DNA of 64,000 nt from Mimachlamys varia (Eukaryota > Mollusca > Bivalvia > Pectinida > Pectinidae), in contig OX392530.1 in NCBI GenBank assembly GCA_947623455.1, positions 4,067,501-4,131,500 of the forward strand, given 5' to 3'. The notes below the pieces were generated by a model that was given only the letters and a program-made list of their open reading frames with translations, had not been told where the DNA came from and did not search any database. Positions within the stretch are counted from its first letter, which is position 1; each line of letters begins with the position of its first letter. Shown here in pieces: positions 1 through 10,993 of this stretch. Position numbers and translations under genes: made by a program.

Positions 1-328
1 CGATTCGCATATTAAGAATATCTCAACTTAAAACTTATCCAAAAATACTTGCATGTCTTGCTTTAAATGCGAAATTTATTACGTGATAGTCAATAAAAAA
101 TGTCCATTTAACTTTGTTGATTGACTTCCAAGTCGGATTTCTACCCAACCATGATTCTGCATTGAAATGTAGTACCTTTTAATGAAAATATAATAGACCT
201 AAGTCGTGTATACTCCGTATCCCTACCTAATCAAGTAATTAAGAAAATGGTTCACAAGATTACAAAATACGAAAACGTGCTAATATTAAATCTTTATTTA
301 ACATTAACTTTACCTTATTTTAATTTAG
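1..328 (+). other. Last intron (3' part) of SLC1 gene A
   Basis: AT-rich non-coding sequence ending in a pyrimidine-rich tract and AG at 327-328, directly before a recognisable SLC1 exon. I infer it is the final intron of a transporter gene that begins outside the window. No other feature was seen. Confidence 0.6.
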
Positions 329-488
329 TGAACGATTTCGGACAATGGTCAACGTTATGGGGGATTCCTTTGGAGCAGGAATTGTTGATCATTTAAGTTC
401 TGAACTGCTATCACGTGACGAGACAGAATCGAGGTATGCAGCTGGAAGTCAATCTGATGAAGTTGAAGAAGAGACAAATTTAGTTTAA
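329..488 (+). CDS. SLC1-family amino-acid transporter gene A, terminal exon (partial gene)
   Basis: Terminal coding exon of a sodium-coupled SLC1 (EAAT/ASCT-like) plasma-membrane transporter. After an AG acceptor the frame reads [20 protein letters not shown], the end of TM8 of this family, then an acidic cytoplasmic tail ending ETNLV and a TAA stop. One nucleotide plus 53 codons fits the split-codon phase used by gene B about 27 kb downstream, so the two genes share exon structure and orientation. The Arg and the Asn/Asp of RTMVNVMGD, which bind substrate and sodium in the family, are present. The residue aligned with Asp394 of GltPh is Glu. Upstream exons lie outside the window. Confidence 0.85.
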
Positions 489-844
489 CGGTGTCAAGGT
501 TTCTGTAATAATTGAATTACTTCTATTTATGGCTATTCTACATGGATTACCTGAACTTTATCATTATTTATATCTACATTTATTTGTGATGCTTATTTAT
601 CACTATATCTATTTATGACTATTCTACATTTATCATCTGAACCTGATCGTTATTAATATGTATAGTGTTTGTGCTGGAAATATTGCTGATTTATCGCTAT
701 ATCTGACGTTCTTATTTTGTTCTATTTACAACTCTTGACTTGATATATTTTAACTCTCTAGGTGTAGGATTAAATATATATACATTATAGTTAAACGGTA
801 AAGATATGTATGCATTATCATTAACAAGGCGACATATATTTCTA
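489..844 (+). other. 3' flank of SLC1 gene A
   Basis: AT-rich sequence after the stop codon, with two imperfect copies of a stretch rich in CTATTTATGGCTATTCTAC (about 525-620). Probably 3' UTR followed by intergenic DNA. I saw no clear AATAAA and no other gene. Confidence 0.4.
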
Positions 845-1012
845 CATCAGTTTAGAAATTTTGGATTCCCACCTTTTGGCCCCCTAGCATCACAGAAGAA
901 TCCTAGAAGGATGAAACAGCTGTACGATGCAGTTTAATTCATTTTTAGGCATACTGTATCCATTCCTAATTGTAAAAGTGCAGCATTTGTGTGTGTTACG
1001 TCATCTGTCTCA
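845..1012 (+). repeat. R1 dispersed repeat (Penelope-like element tail), fragment
   Basis: Copy of a repeat recognised by CCACCTTTTGGCCCC and GAAACAGCTGTA, ending near TGTGTGTTACGTCATC. The same block occurs at about 5440-5690, 15005-15275, 28750-28990 (reverse), 32040-32300, 50127-50387 (reverse) and 54550-54800. At 54300-54800 it follows the RT C-terminus, so I take R1 to be the 3' part of that element. Confidence 0.6.
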
Positions 1013-1019
1013 GTTAAAT

Positions 1020-1265
1020 GAATGTTTTAGCAAATTGTGTTATGGTCTAATTATACACATCGGTATTAATGACAAACCGAAAAGGGAAATATGTTAATTT
1101 TAGGTCTATAGAAAAATGTGTTACAGTACAGTAATAACATTTGTTGAAATATCATCTATTTATATTTCGATAAAGTAGTAAAGGATGAAATTATTGACGT
1201 CAAAGTAGAGACTGATGACGTTACAATAGCAAAATCAAAGCAACATATGCCTAACAATTCATTGC
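1020..1265 (+). repeat. Direct repeat flanking the RT fragment, upstream copy
   Basis: About 245 bp (TTATGGTCTAATTATACACA... to GATGACGTTACAATAGC...) that recurs in the same orientation at 3150-3415 beyond the reverse-transcriptase remnant. The arrangement resembles the LTR-like repeats that flank Penelope-like elements. That interpretation is inference. Confidence 0.5.
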
Positions 1266-2000
1266 AATCGAAGGATGCAGGGAAAATTTGAAAATAATCG
1301 TAAACGCATCTTCCTTTATATTTTAAACGTCGTTCAAAGCAATTAGTTTTCCCACCTTTTTGGCCCCTACCATCACCGGGGAGTTAAAGAAGGATGAAAC
1401 AGGTGTATGGTTCCGTGTTATTGGTGTTGTATGTTGTACCGATCAATAAATTATATAGGTGTAAGTAAGTGCGTGTGTCTTATATATATATATATATGTC
1501 TGCATGGCAGCTGAGAGCGAATTATTGTTTATAATTTATGCTCAAAAATATAAGCTTAATATTATCAAAAAAGAATCATCAATTTAGTTGAATATCCACC
1601 ACATAAAATGATGGATCCTGTGTTATATATGTCATGCAATCACATGTCCAAAACAAATCAGAGAATACCAAACCGTCCACAAATTAATAATCCGAACTCA
1701 TAATCGATTAAACTAGTGGCAAAATTTTAACAAAGACATATTGATATGGAGACCATTGTAAAAGGACACGAGATTAGGTAGACAAATAAGAAACCAAAGC
1801 GTCTTTTAACAAAACCATAATCCGAACGCAAAATCGATTAAACTAGGGGCAAAATAGGAACAAAAGAAAGATTAACATAGAGACTCGCATAAAAGCACAA
1901 GAGAATAAGACCAAGTGTTCCGGAAGTGTAAGCGTCTACCTCTTCATCGACGACATCCACCATGTAACGCACAATCTAACTAAGCAGGCATACTAATAGG
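1230..2000 (-). repeat. R1-family repeat, inverted relative to 63380-63990
   Basis: Composite dispersed repeat. 1230-1690 matches the reverse complement of about 63560-63990 by eye, including GCAATCGAAGGATGCAGGG and CAGCTGAGAGCGAATTATTG, and 1690-2000 is a reverse-oriented R1 tail. It contains a (TA)n microsatellite at about 1480-1497. No coding capacity is seen. Confidence 0.55.
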
Positions 2001-2119
2001 CACACTCAAAGACGCCTATCTTAATATCATACAAGGATGTAGAATATTTCTCAAAGATATAGACTTTATCATTAAAAGCGTAACATACGTATGCTTTATC
2101 ATTGGAAAGAAGTGTATAT

Positions 2120-2880
2120 ACATATGCATATTTTACTTAAGCAATGGATGCTTTAACACAACAAAAGCTAGGTTGAAATATACTGAGGAAGATATAGTAC
2201 GAATGATTGAATTCCTGGTTGACAATATCTTTGTTTAGTTCGGAGGAAAGATTTTCCAACAGACTGTTGGTATTCCAATGGGCACTAACTGTGCACCTCT
2301 TTTGGCTGACTTGTTTTTGTTTTCATACGAGGCTGAATTTGTCGAGGGGCTTATCAGGACGGATAACAAAAACCTTGCCAAATCTTTCAATTTCACTTTA
2401 AGGTATATCGACGATGTGTTGTCTATAAACAACAAGAAGTTTGCTGATCTAGTCGATCGCATATACCCTACTGAACTTGAGATTAAAGACACAACAGACT
2501 CTCCTACATCAGCTTCTTACCTCGATCTTAACTTAAACTATGACCAACACGGGCAACATACTACTAAGCTGTATGATAAACGTGACGATTACGATTTTCT
2601 GATCGTGAACTTTCCCTTTCTTGATAGTATTATCCCTGCTTCTCCATCCTATGGTGTTTGCATGTCGCAGTTGATTCGTTATTCTAGGGCTTGCTCTGAA
2701 TATCGCGATTTTCGTGATAGATGTCGACTGCTGACGAACAAACTTATGGCACAGGGATTCAAGAAATGCAGGTTGATGAAGACTATGGGCAAGTTTTATG
2801 GTCACCATCTTGATATCACCGAGAAATATTCTGTATCTTTGTGTGATATGAAAATGGACGTTTTTGAGTTTGCTTGTTAG
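2120..2880 (+). pseudogene. Reverse transcriptase remnant, probably Penelope-like retroelement
   Basis: The open part (2278-2880, 200 codons) contains GIPMGTNCAPLLADLFLFSY and, later, RYIDDVLS, which are typical RT palm motifs; YIDD holds the two catalytic aspartates. The same frame extends upstream through a KARLKYTEEDIVRMIEFL-type segment but is broken by a TAG at about 2235, so the protein cannot be made intact. No endonuclease domain was found. The C-terminal segment (CRLLTNKLMAQGF... to DMKMDVFEF) recurs at 29271-29477 (minus), 54072-54278 and 63190-63330. Family assignment rests on motif style: the RT call is firm and the Penelope-like call is moderate. Confidence 0.65.
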
Positions 2881-3149
2881 TGTGTTTACTTGTTGTGATG
2901 ACAATGTTGACTCGGTTCTCATTTTGAGGATTGATGCTTACTTGGATTTGACCAAGATTTACATGGCGGGTGTCGTCGATGAAGCAGAAGACGCTTACTC
3001 TTCCGTAACACCTGGTCTTATTCTCTTGTGCTTTTACGAGAGTCTCCATGTAAATCTTTCCTTTGTTCCTATTTTGCCCCTAGTTTAATCGATTTTGAGT
3101 TCGGATTAAGGTTTTGTTGACGCTTTGGTATTCTCTGATTTTTTTTAGT
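2881..3149 (+). repeat. R1 tail following the RT remnant
   Basis: Non-coding continuation of the RT element, including GTCGATGAAGCAGAAGACGC and TTTAATCGATTTTGAGTTCG. Reverse or forward copies lie at 1740-2000, 3420-3485, 14400-14650, 16440-16600, 22465-22580, 24580-24860, 28990-29240, 54290-54550, 58830-59100 and 63380-63560, making this the most frequent repeat in the window. Confidence 0.6.
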
Positions 3150-3415
3150 AAAGGTTATGGTCTTATCATACACATTGGTATTAATGACAGACTTAAAAAT
3201 ATATGTAACCTTTGTCAGCAATAACTTTTCTCGTGAATACAAATATGTGTTATAGAACCATAATAATATTTGCTGAAATCTTAATTATTTATATTTACAT
3301 ATTGATGCAGAAGAAAGATTTATCTAGATATATGTAAATGAAGCTGTGCCAACGATAAAACTGATGACGTCTTAATAGAGAGTGATGACGTTACGATAGC
3401 TAAGTTGTTAAAACA
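3150..3415 (+). repeat. Direct repeat flanking the RT fragment, downstream copy
   Basis: Diverged direct repeat of 1020-1265 (shared CACATTGGTATTAATGACA-type and GATGACGTTACGATAGCTAA segments). It is followed to about 3485 by another short R1 tail copy. Confidence 0.5.
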
Positions 3416-3485
3416 TATTTTGTCCCTAGGTTAATCGATTTTGAGTTCGGATTATGATTTTATTGACCCTTCACTATTCTCTAAT

Positions 3486-4315
3486 TTGTTTTGTTTTGTT
3501 TTGGTAATTGTTGTGTTGGTAAATTAAAGTTTCAAATAATAAATAGTTTCTTAATAGAAAGCTTATTGTTTTATTTTGTTTTTATTTTTGAAGGGTTGGG
3601 GAGGGAGGTTGAATTTCCATCACTTATACGTATGGCTCATATAGTCTACATGTCTACATGTCACGTAATCACATGTCAAAACTAAATTTCCGAAAATAGA
3701 ATCATCGAAACTATCCCAGCTAGACCGATAAGAATATCTTCATGAGTGAATTAGACATCATTGATTATAAAGCTTTTAATGGATCCTTTGAATACCAGGA
3801 CTACACTTCGGTATGTAAGTTAAGGGTTTTTTTTGTCGTGTTTTTTTATGACAGTACAAATAATGATATTTAAGTAGTACACATGTTGAAATGATTGGAA
3901 AGTCTGAAACGAAACTTGCTTCATAAACGATTTCTGACAAATCCGACATAACAAGCACCGTTCTGCAGTCATCCAATGTGGGACAGCTGTGTCATTATAG
4001 ACACGTGGGAGGATCGTCTCAGTTTTGTCTTGTGTGTTAGGCATAAGGTAGGTTGTCATTGAGACTGTTGAACATAGATACACTTTACGACGAACAAACG
4101 GACGGCGGACTACCGACCTTTATTGGGACAGTAGTTGCTTGGGGAGAGACAACATTCTCAAAGACAATTTCCTATACAGTCCTATTATTATTTTGTCTTT
4201 GTTGTAACACCAATTACTAAATTCACATTGGTTAATATATTGTTCATGCCTCTATGAAACACAAACATCAAAAATAAAATAGCCAATGTGAATGGGATAG
4301 GTTCGGCACTGTCAA
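3486..4315. other. No recognisable feature
   Basis: AT-rich, with only short chance reading frames. I recognise no gene or repeat here. Confidence 0.4.
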
Positions 4316-5219
4316 CGTCTAATAGAAATAGGCCGTTAATAAACAAATCAAGTGCCGACGATATATCAAGGACCACGTTTTCGAACTTTCAGCTTATTAA
4401 GCACTCATGTCTTGCCTGGAAGTACGTGCCAATTAAAGAGGCTCGACTTTTTGGCAATTAACCGCTAGATTTCTTTAAAATGTTGATTATGCTATTGTAC
4501 CAGGTAAAGATGACTTTGTAAGAATCTAAGTATTCCAATGACATGTTTGGTAAAAAAACCTCAAAAGAATATTTTTCTGAAAATTTAACTTTTTTGTATT
4601 TGTGTGTTAATTTTATATCTAGTGGACATATTTCAGTATTCACGGTCAAATTATTTACATAACATAGAGTTACATAAAGCACATGCAAACAATTGAATAA
4701 AAATATGCTACTTATTGAAAACTAGATGCAAAACTTTGTCTAGGGTAGGTTGTGTCCCTTGATGCTATTAGGAAGTTTTTTCAGTGAGTTGTAGTCTTAC
4801 ATAACATATATACTGTTAATGTGTACACGTAAAACAATCTAGAACTTAACAACTACCGTTCTGTGTTGTATCTTCAACAGCATAATAGTACATATAAAAT
4901 GACACCAATCACAGTCGTTCATTCTACCACTCAGTAACTCTCTCTCCAGTTAGGCCTATCTTCCTATTCTGTTTCTATACTGCTGTCGTCGCTGTCAGTG
5001 TCCGACCATGAGTCGATTTCGTGTACATCTATTTTTGTTGTTGTTTTGCAATAGGAGTGGTCGTGACAATACTTTATTTCCTCGTAATCTGGAGTTGAAG
5101 ACTTGAACCGTCCCCTCTCATCTCGCCATTGTTGACATCGCGACAAATCTCAAATATGAAGCTACGTCACCACAAAAAGATAATAAAAACTTGTGTATTA
5201 CGTAGGGTCGAGCGTCTTT
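4316..5219. other. Mostly unannotated; R2 repeat edge at its start
   Basis: At 4316-4375 a stretch sharing ACGATATATCAAGGACCA with 13083-13130 marks one edge of repeat R2. The remainder holds nothing I can assign. A 60-codon minus-strand frame at 4964-5146 with an acidic C-terminus is not supported by context. Confidence 0.35.
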
Positions 5220-6250
5220 AAGGCATAGGCTAAATGTTCATACGCCATCTTGCATGGTGCATCCCGCTTCGTCAGCTGTCACTCGTAAGCAGGTCAATGC
5301 TAACTAAAATATTCGCCTTAAGAATTGTATGTAACCAACACGGTTGCTGGAACCAGTACCATGACTCGTCCTGCCTTAGATATTTCTTTCCATTTTTTTT
5401 TAGTGTTTGTTTTTTTAAACGATTTAAAATGATACAGAACTAGTTTAATTTTACTTCTAAATTCATAAATTAAAGGAGTTTTACGTACCAGACCCTTCTG
5501 CTTCAACATTAGAGAAATTTTGGATTCCCACCTTTTGGCCCCTAGCATCACTGAAGAGTCCTAGGAGGACGAAACAGCTTTATGGTGCGGTTTAATTATT
5601 TTTTTCGACATACTGTATCTATTACTAAGTTTAAAAGCTGCAGCATGTGTGTGTCTTACCTCATGTTTGTCATTGACAGACATACAGTGTTGTATTGATG
5701 TACGATAGAAACCTTTATTGTAGACATAGGCCTGTAAAAAATGACGATCTCCGTCATCAGCCGGCACTCGTCAGCTGACGTTGCTTGGAAAAGGTGAAAG
5801 GCAATGTTGTAAAAATTGCATAGTAATCGCTTGGGCCCTATTTAGTATTCATAGCTTTTATTTAAAATCAATTGCAATTATCTATGTCATTTTTGAAGAT
5901 TTTTACATTCACGTATGGAACTTTGAAAATGTCATCAATGCTTAATAAATTCATTTTGTTTCAGAATGCGATACTTGATAAAAAAAAATTGGTGGAAACG
6001 AATACAGAATTAATTACAGAAGTAATACGCATGTAAGGCCATGGTTAGAATCTCTATATATCCCTCCTTACCTTGACAATAGGGAAGTAATGAGTCCGAC
6101 GGGGAGAAACAGCAGGTCTGGGCACCATTTTGGAAAACAGCTGTGGAAAAATTGTCACAGAAGTTGTGTACTCGCCTCATTAAACACCATTAGCATCAAG
6201 ACATCAACTTATTCATCTGGCAAATTCTAGGCACACGACATGTTAATTCT
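5220..6250 (+). repeat. R2 dispersed repeat, copy 1
   Basis: Shares blocks in the same order with 13395-14260 and, inverted, with 62650-63180: GTCAATGCTWAC, a block with AACCAGTACCATGACTCG-type sequence, CCGTCATCAGCCGGC..CTCGTCAG and ACGTTGCTTGGMAA. An R1 fragment (about 5440-5690) is embedded. Non-coding. Confidence 0.55.
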
Positions 6251-6299
6251 ACGTTTTAAAAAGTATATAATACATGTCCGACAATAAAATAACGGGTTA

Positions 6300-6420
6300 A
6301 AATTAAATCAGTAGAAGGGAATTTTGAAACTAGCATCGGCAAGATAATCGGTGGGTTTGCTCTTTGCTCCGGGTACTACGGCTTCCCCAATCTGCAGAGT
6401 GATATAAAAAAGAATCTGAG
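6300..6420 (+). repeat. SINE-like central domain fragment
   Basis: Contains GCTCCGGGTACTACGGCTTCC, resembling the conserved middle of tRNA-derived molluscan SINEs. A related stretch with AACTCCGGCTTTCCTACACC is at 14290-14370. Weak and short. Confidence 0.3.
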
Positions 6421-6504
6421 GCTAGAGTTAAATGTGGAGAAGAAAATAATTATTTTATTAATAAATCAGTAATTAATAAATGTAACAGAGGTCAATATTT
6501 ATTC

Positions 6505-6580
6505 AATGACTCTGCTAGGAGTCGAACCCGGAACCTCTGGCTACTAGTCTTACGCTCAACCGATCGAGCTAAAGAGAAGA
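6505..6580 (-). repeat. tRNA-like segment inside the short terminal block
   Basis: On the minus strand TAGCTCGATCGGTTGAGC fits an A box and GGTTCGACTCC fits a B box of an RNA polymerase III promoter at tRNA spacing. The anticodon arm does not pair well, so this is not a functional tRNA gene. AATAAA follows inside the same terminal block. Confidence 0.55.
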
Positions 6581-6715
6581 TCTCTCTAGCCGAGCGGTAT
6601 ATTGCAGCTAGTATTTACCAGGGTTACATACTCCCCCTCAAGGAAAGAACTCGTCCCGAGTTTTCTGGGGGTCATAGGGATTCCTTTACAAGTATCCCTA
6701 GTGTATGTCATTTCC

Positions 6716-6735
6716 GGGTCCCTACGTGGGCGCCA
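6716..6735 (-). other. Primer-binding-site-like sequence
   Basis: TGGCGCCCACGTAGGGACCC begins two bases after the end of the 335-bp terminal block, where LTR retroelements place the site that pairs with a tRNA 3' end. TGGCGCCC is typical of lysine-tRNA-primed elements. Confidence 0.55.
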
Positions 6736-7096
6736 TTTGTAACCCATGGGTAGCACAGTCAAGAATATAACTCCACACGAGTTTGGGTACAATGTTTATT
6801 TACATAGGATTGAACCAGCGACCGGAGAGGAAGGCACTAATGTTCTTATATGATGATATGAATAATGCTGGAGCTGGAGCTCTGTCCTGCTCCACAGCTA
6901 GGTGATGAGTGACAGATACATATAGGGTAGACAGGGTGGTGACGCGTACGTGTGCCGGTGGAATCACGTGCAACTCACTCTCTCACAATACACGATATAC
7001 TCAGGTTGACCCGAGTACACCAAAGACAGCACAAACAAGTGTGACCTAGTGCAATGAGTACACCCTGTTACATAAAGTTAATTTAAGCAACAAAAG

Positions 7097-7417
7097 ATGG
7101 CCGCCGGAGTAGGTGGACTGGTTTTTGTGCTCCTGCTTCTTGGGATTTTTATGCAGTTTTATAGCAGCCTGTATGAACTGAACCTTTGCAATCAGGACTG
7201 TAAGTATCCCAACAATACATGGCCAGTTTTGGATTTAAAAATTTGTATATACGGAAAGGAGATCTTAGCAAGGACATTTTTACGCAGTGACACTACTATT
7301 GTAAAAAAGCCAGGTACTGGGAAGGTGAGCAGTTCTCACCTTGCTTTCTACCTTTACCTGTTACTATCAAACGACATAGAACTTAATCCTGGGCCTGGCG
7401 AAACAGCGAACACCTAA
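7097..7417 (+). pseudogene. LINE N-terminus: hydrophobic segment plus 2A-like peptide
   Basis: 106 codons. Residues about 8-25 form a hydrophobic segment (LVFVLLLLGIFMQF) that could act as a signal sequence. Residues 93-100 read DIELNPGP, the D-x-E-x-NPG/P consensus at which 2A peptides make ribosomes skip a peptide bond. The frame stops six codons later, and the PHD finger continues in another frame, so the chain is interrupted by a frameshift. N-terminal 2A sequences are known from CR1-type LINEs of sea urchin and other invertebrates. Confidence 0.7.
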
Positions 7418-7439
7418 TCCTGTTGGTGGCAGAACAGGG

Positions 7440-9397
7440 ATGAACTGTACTCAGTGTTCGTACTGTGACTTACCTGTACAGTTTGACTTGACAGTATAGA
7501 AGTATACTGTGTCGGGTGCCTACAGTCTTGGCATAAACAATGCCTTCTAATGAACGGACACACCATATTGTCTGAAGACTTATTCACCTGGATATGTGAT
7601 CAGTGTATCCAAGATAATGACATAGGAAGACAAATTCCACAAACACTTCTACCAAACAATCATAAAAAGGGACTATCATTTGTCTCTTGGAATGTGAGGA
7701 GTCTACCGAAACATTTTGATGAAAACAAGTTTCAAATTACCAATAGTAAACCATGTGTAGTAGGACTATGTGAAACATGGCTAAACGACACTCATCCAAG
7801 TGAAAATTTCTCAATTCCCGGCTATGATTTCATTAGGCATGATAGACGTTCCAGGAAAGGAGGTGGTGTTGCACTGTATATAAAACAGAGCATAAAATAC
7901 AAAGAAAGACCTCAACTTAACATCAATAACCTGGAACTGTCTTGGATTGAAATTTGCCAAAATAACACGAAGCCTATTCTTGTGTGCTCCTTACATAGAC
8001 CCCCGGATGTAAATTGTGACTGGATTGGGAAGATGGGAGACACACTTGATGCTGCGTCATCTGAAAGTGTTACCATGGTGATGATGGGGGATTTTAACAT
8101 AAATTCCATTAGTACATCATCAGAATACAAATCTCTTTGCGCTGAAATGGAAACTTATGGACCTTTCAACATAGTCAAGGTTCCAACGAGAACTACAGAA
8201 TCTACTTCCAGTAGGATTGACCACATCTGGACTAACATACCAGGAGATTTCTGTACATGTAACACCAGCCAGATTAGCATCAGTGACCACTATCCTGTGT
8301 ATGCTATTAAAAAATCTGTGTATAAACAGACATCGGGAATCAACACCATTAGATACAGATGTACAAAACACTTTGAAGAAAAAGTGTTCAACAATGACTT
8401 AAATTCCGCCCACTGGGACGTCCCTGACGTGAACGTACCAGGCGACGTTAATGGTGCAATAGACTCCTGGAACCAAACATTCACTGACATTTTGAACAAA
8501 AACGCACCCCTTAAGGAGAAAAGAGTAAAACATAAGACAATTCCAGAATGGTGGAACAACGATATATCCACAGCTATAAGAATCAGAGACAATCATAAAC
8601 ATGAATCAAACACTGTTCAGTACAAAAAATGGAGAAATAATGTAACAGCACTGGTAAAAAAGGCCAAAACAGAATTTTATAAGAATGTACTTAACTCTTG
8701 TAAAAAAGAACCAAATAAGCATTGGAAATATTTCAACCAACTTGTTCCAAAAAAATGTGATCAGAATCCAAATTTTATCCTTGTTGGTGATGAACAAATT
8801 GATGAAACAACCAAAATAGCTAACAATTTTAACAGGTTTTTTACTAATATTGTCAAAGACTATATCACTGAAACAACTTCTGAAACCCCAACTAGTTTTC
8901 TTCGTGAAATTCAATCATTTGTCTCAAGAACACTGCCTGCTGATACAGTCTATGATATTCCAGAAATACCGCTTACTTTTGTTAAAAAATTTCTAAAAAG
9001 CCTAGATTGTAGCAAAGCTACGGGCCTTGACGGAATTTCTGCAAAATATCTTAGACTGTCAGCAGACGTTGTATCTGAATCAATAACAAAACTATTGAAC
9101 ATGTGTATTTCAATGAATGTTTTCCCTGACCAATTCAAACAGGCCAAAGTAAACCCTATAGTCAAAAAAGGCGATAAAAGTTATGTAAGCAATTATCGGC
9201 CTATATCTATTTTACCCATGTTATCTAAGCTCCTAGAAAAACATGTGCAAACTACATTCTATCAGTTCCTAAACAACCACAAATTACTTATTGAAAATCA
9301 GTCAGGATTTCGAAACATGCACTCTTGTCAGACAGCGCTTACTGCACTCACAAATAGATGGTATGATGAAATGGACAAAGGCAACCTTATCGTGTAA
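7440..9397 (+). pseudogene. LINE PHD finger, AP endonuclease and N-terminal RT (broken)
   Basis: The first half of a PHD finger (NCTQCSYCDLPVQ, from ATG 7440) is in one frame and the second half (YCVGCLQSWHKQC ... WICDQC) joins the long frame starting at 7550 (615 codons). The endonuclease spans roughly 7670-8310, with SFVSWNVRSL, GLCETWL, GDFNI and SDHYPVY motifs. The RT begins about 9010 (KATGLDGISAKYL, VNPIVKKGDKS, NYRPISILPMLSKLLE, QSGFR). It is interrupted after GNLIV by a frameshift where the catalytic motif YIDFRKAFD should follow. Confidence 0.8.
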
Positions 9398-10497
9398 TGT
9401 ATATTGATTTTCGTAAAGCTTTCGACCTCGTTGACCACAAAATTCTTATTCAGAAAATGAAAATATATGGATGTTAAGAAAGTGCTATCAAATGTTTTAC
9501 CTCTTATCTGTCAGACAGATTTCAGAAAGTAGCCTTCAAAAATACTCTAAGTGATTCTTGTCAAATCACAACTGGTGTCCCTCAGGGTTCGAAAGTCGGG
9601 CCTCTGGTGTTTTTATTATATGTAAACGATTTGCCATTGTACTCGAAAAATTGTGAAATGTACATGTATGCAGACGATACATCCATGCAAAAAGCAGGTA
9701 AAAGCATCAGTGTCATTGAATCGTGTCTGCAAAGTGATTTTGTTAATGTAAAAAACTGGTGTGATGTCAATAAAATGGTGATCATTGGCAGTAAACAGAA
9801 AAAACAAAGACTTACGAAAGGTCTTAACATTTTAGCAGAAAACTCATATTTAGAGAATGTGAAAAATGAAAAGCTGCTAGGAGTATGTATTGACGACACT
9901 TTAACTTGGGACAAACATGTCCAAGAGGTTTTGAAGAAAATTAATTATAAAATTTATCAACTATGTAGAATTAAGAAATTCCTTCCAATATCAGCAAGAA
10001 TCACCTTTCACAACTGTTTTATCTTACCATATATTGATTTCTGTTCAAATATCTGGGGACACTGCTCACAAAAGTTTGTAAATAAACTTGAAAGAATGCC
10101 AAAAAGGGCACTAAGGATCATTTTAGATGTAGATTACAGTGTTCCTAGTGCCAAACTATTTGTTAAACTAAAATGGTTGCCTTTTACTCAAAGAGTTGAA
10201 TATAACGAATGTGTTCTAATGTTTAAAGTCATCAACAAATTATGTCCAAATTATTTAAATTGTAACACTCTTGTGAGCAGTGTCCACACCATCCAAACCA
10301 GATCGGCTGCTGCTGGCAGGTATGTTATTCCAAAACACAAAACAGAAAAATTCAAAAATTCCTTTAAATATCAAGGCCCATCTCTTTGGAATAACCTGCC
10401 AGGGGCAGCCACTCAAAGCAAAACCCTGAATACTTTTAAATCTGAGTGCAGAAAACATTTTAACAATGTTTTGAAACAGAAATCAAACATACTCTGA
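9398..10497 (+). pseudogene. LINE RT C-terminal half and C-terminal domain (broken)
   Basis: Continues with MYIDFRKAFDLVDHKIL, an in-frame TAA near 9475, then SYLSDRFQKVAF, GVPQGSKVGPLVFLLYVNDL and YADDTS, followed by the usual C-terminal segment with ISFDFCS-like and LERMPKRALRIIL sequences and WNNLPG near the end. The 296-codon frame 9607-10497 is the longest uninterrupted part. The YADD catalytic pair is intact but is cut off from the first catalytic aspartate by the stop. Confidence 0.8.
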
Positions 10498-10993
10498 ATT
10501 ACATGCCTTTTTTATGTCGATACATATATGTTACACGTATATAATATAGATAGATTTTTCTTTTTATCTGTTTCATCTTAAACCTTATCCTATGTCCTCC
10601 ATTATTTGTTTTTGGTCTTAATTCATGCTATATTAGTGTATATTCGGTCAAATTTTACTATTTGCCATATTGGCATATATGCATGTTAGACACAGTATGT
10701 GTTTCTTAAATTCTAAAATGCAACATGAGAATTTATACTTTGCGTGATATTTAAACAATTCTTCTACTTTTATGATTACACGTGTGACATATTTGATCAA
10801 ATCTGTGATACTATTTTCTTATCTGTGATACACTACTTGCTCTACTTATGTAACATGTACTACTATTATATTTATTATGTATGCTGTAAATATTGTAAAT
10901 TTGATGTCGACCACATGTGAAACGAGTCTCTGACTCAATGTGTTATCGAATTTTAAATAAAGTCTATTATTATTATTATTATTATATAAAGTT

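Larger units (their letters stand above)
6479..7072 (-). mobile_element. TRIM-like miniature LTR element (594 bp)
   Basis: Read on the minus strand: a 335-bp block starting TGTAAC and ending GTTACA (7072-6738), two nucleotides, a primer-binding-site-like TGGCGCCCACGTAGGGACCC (6735-6716), about 90 bp of leader, a purine-rich GAGGGGGAGTA, then a second block starting TGTAACCC and ending CTGTTACA (about 6627-6479). The duplicated flank is TAAA on both sides. There is no coding capacity. The two terminal blocks share ends but little internal sequence, so they are not a normal identical LTR pair. Either this is a rearranged miniature element, or a solo LTR plus leader next to a second element. Confidence 0.5.
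7080..10985 (+). mobile_element. LINE-1 of this window: degraded non-LTR retrotransposon (CR1/L2-like) with 2A and PHD
   Basis: Near full-length but broken element. Order: hydrophobic leader and 2A-like peptide, PHD finger, AP endonuclease, RT, C-terminal region, AATAAA and a (TAT)n tail at about 10956-10985. ATAAAGTT flanks both sides (7072-7079 and 10986-10993) and is a plausible 8-bp target-site duplication. Lesions: stop codon after the 2A, frame changes inside the PHD finger, a frameshift near 9393 and a TAA near 9475 in the RT. It cannot be autonomous. It lies next to the miniature LTR element. Confidence 0.8.

Noticed and set aside
4964..5146. 60-codon minus-strand frame with acidic C-terminus (DSWSDTDSDDSSIETE)
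   Set aside because: The composition looks gene-like, but it is short, isolated, and has no upstream signal or homolog that I can name.
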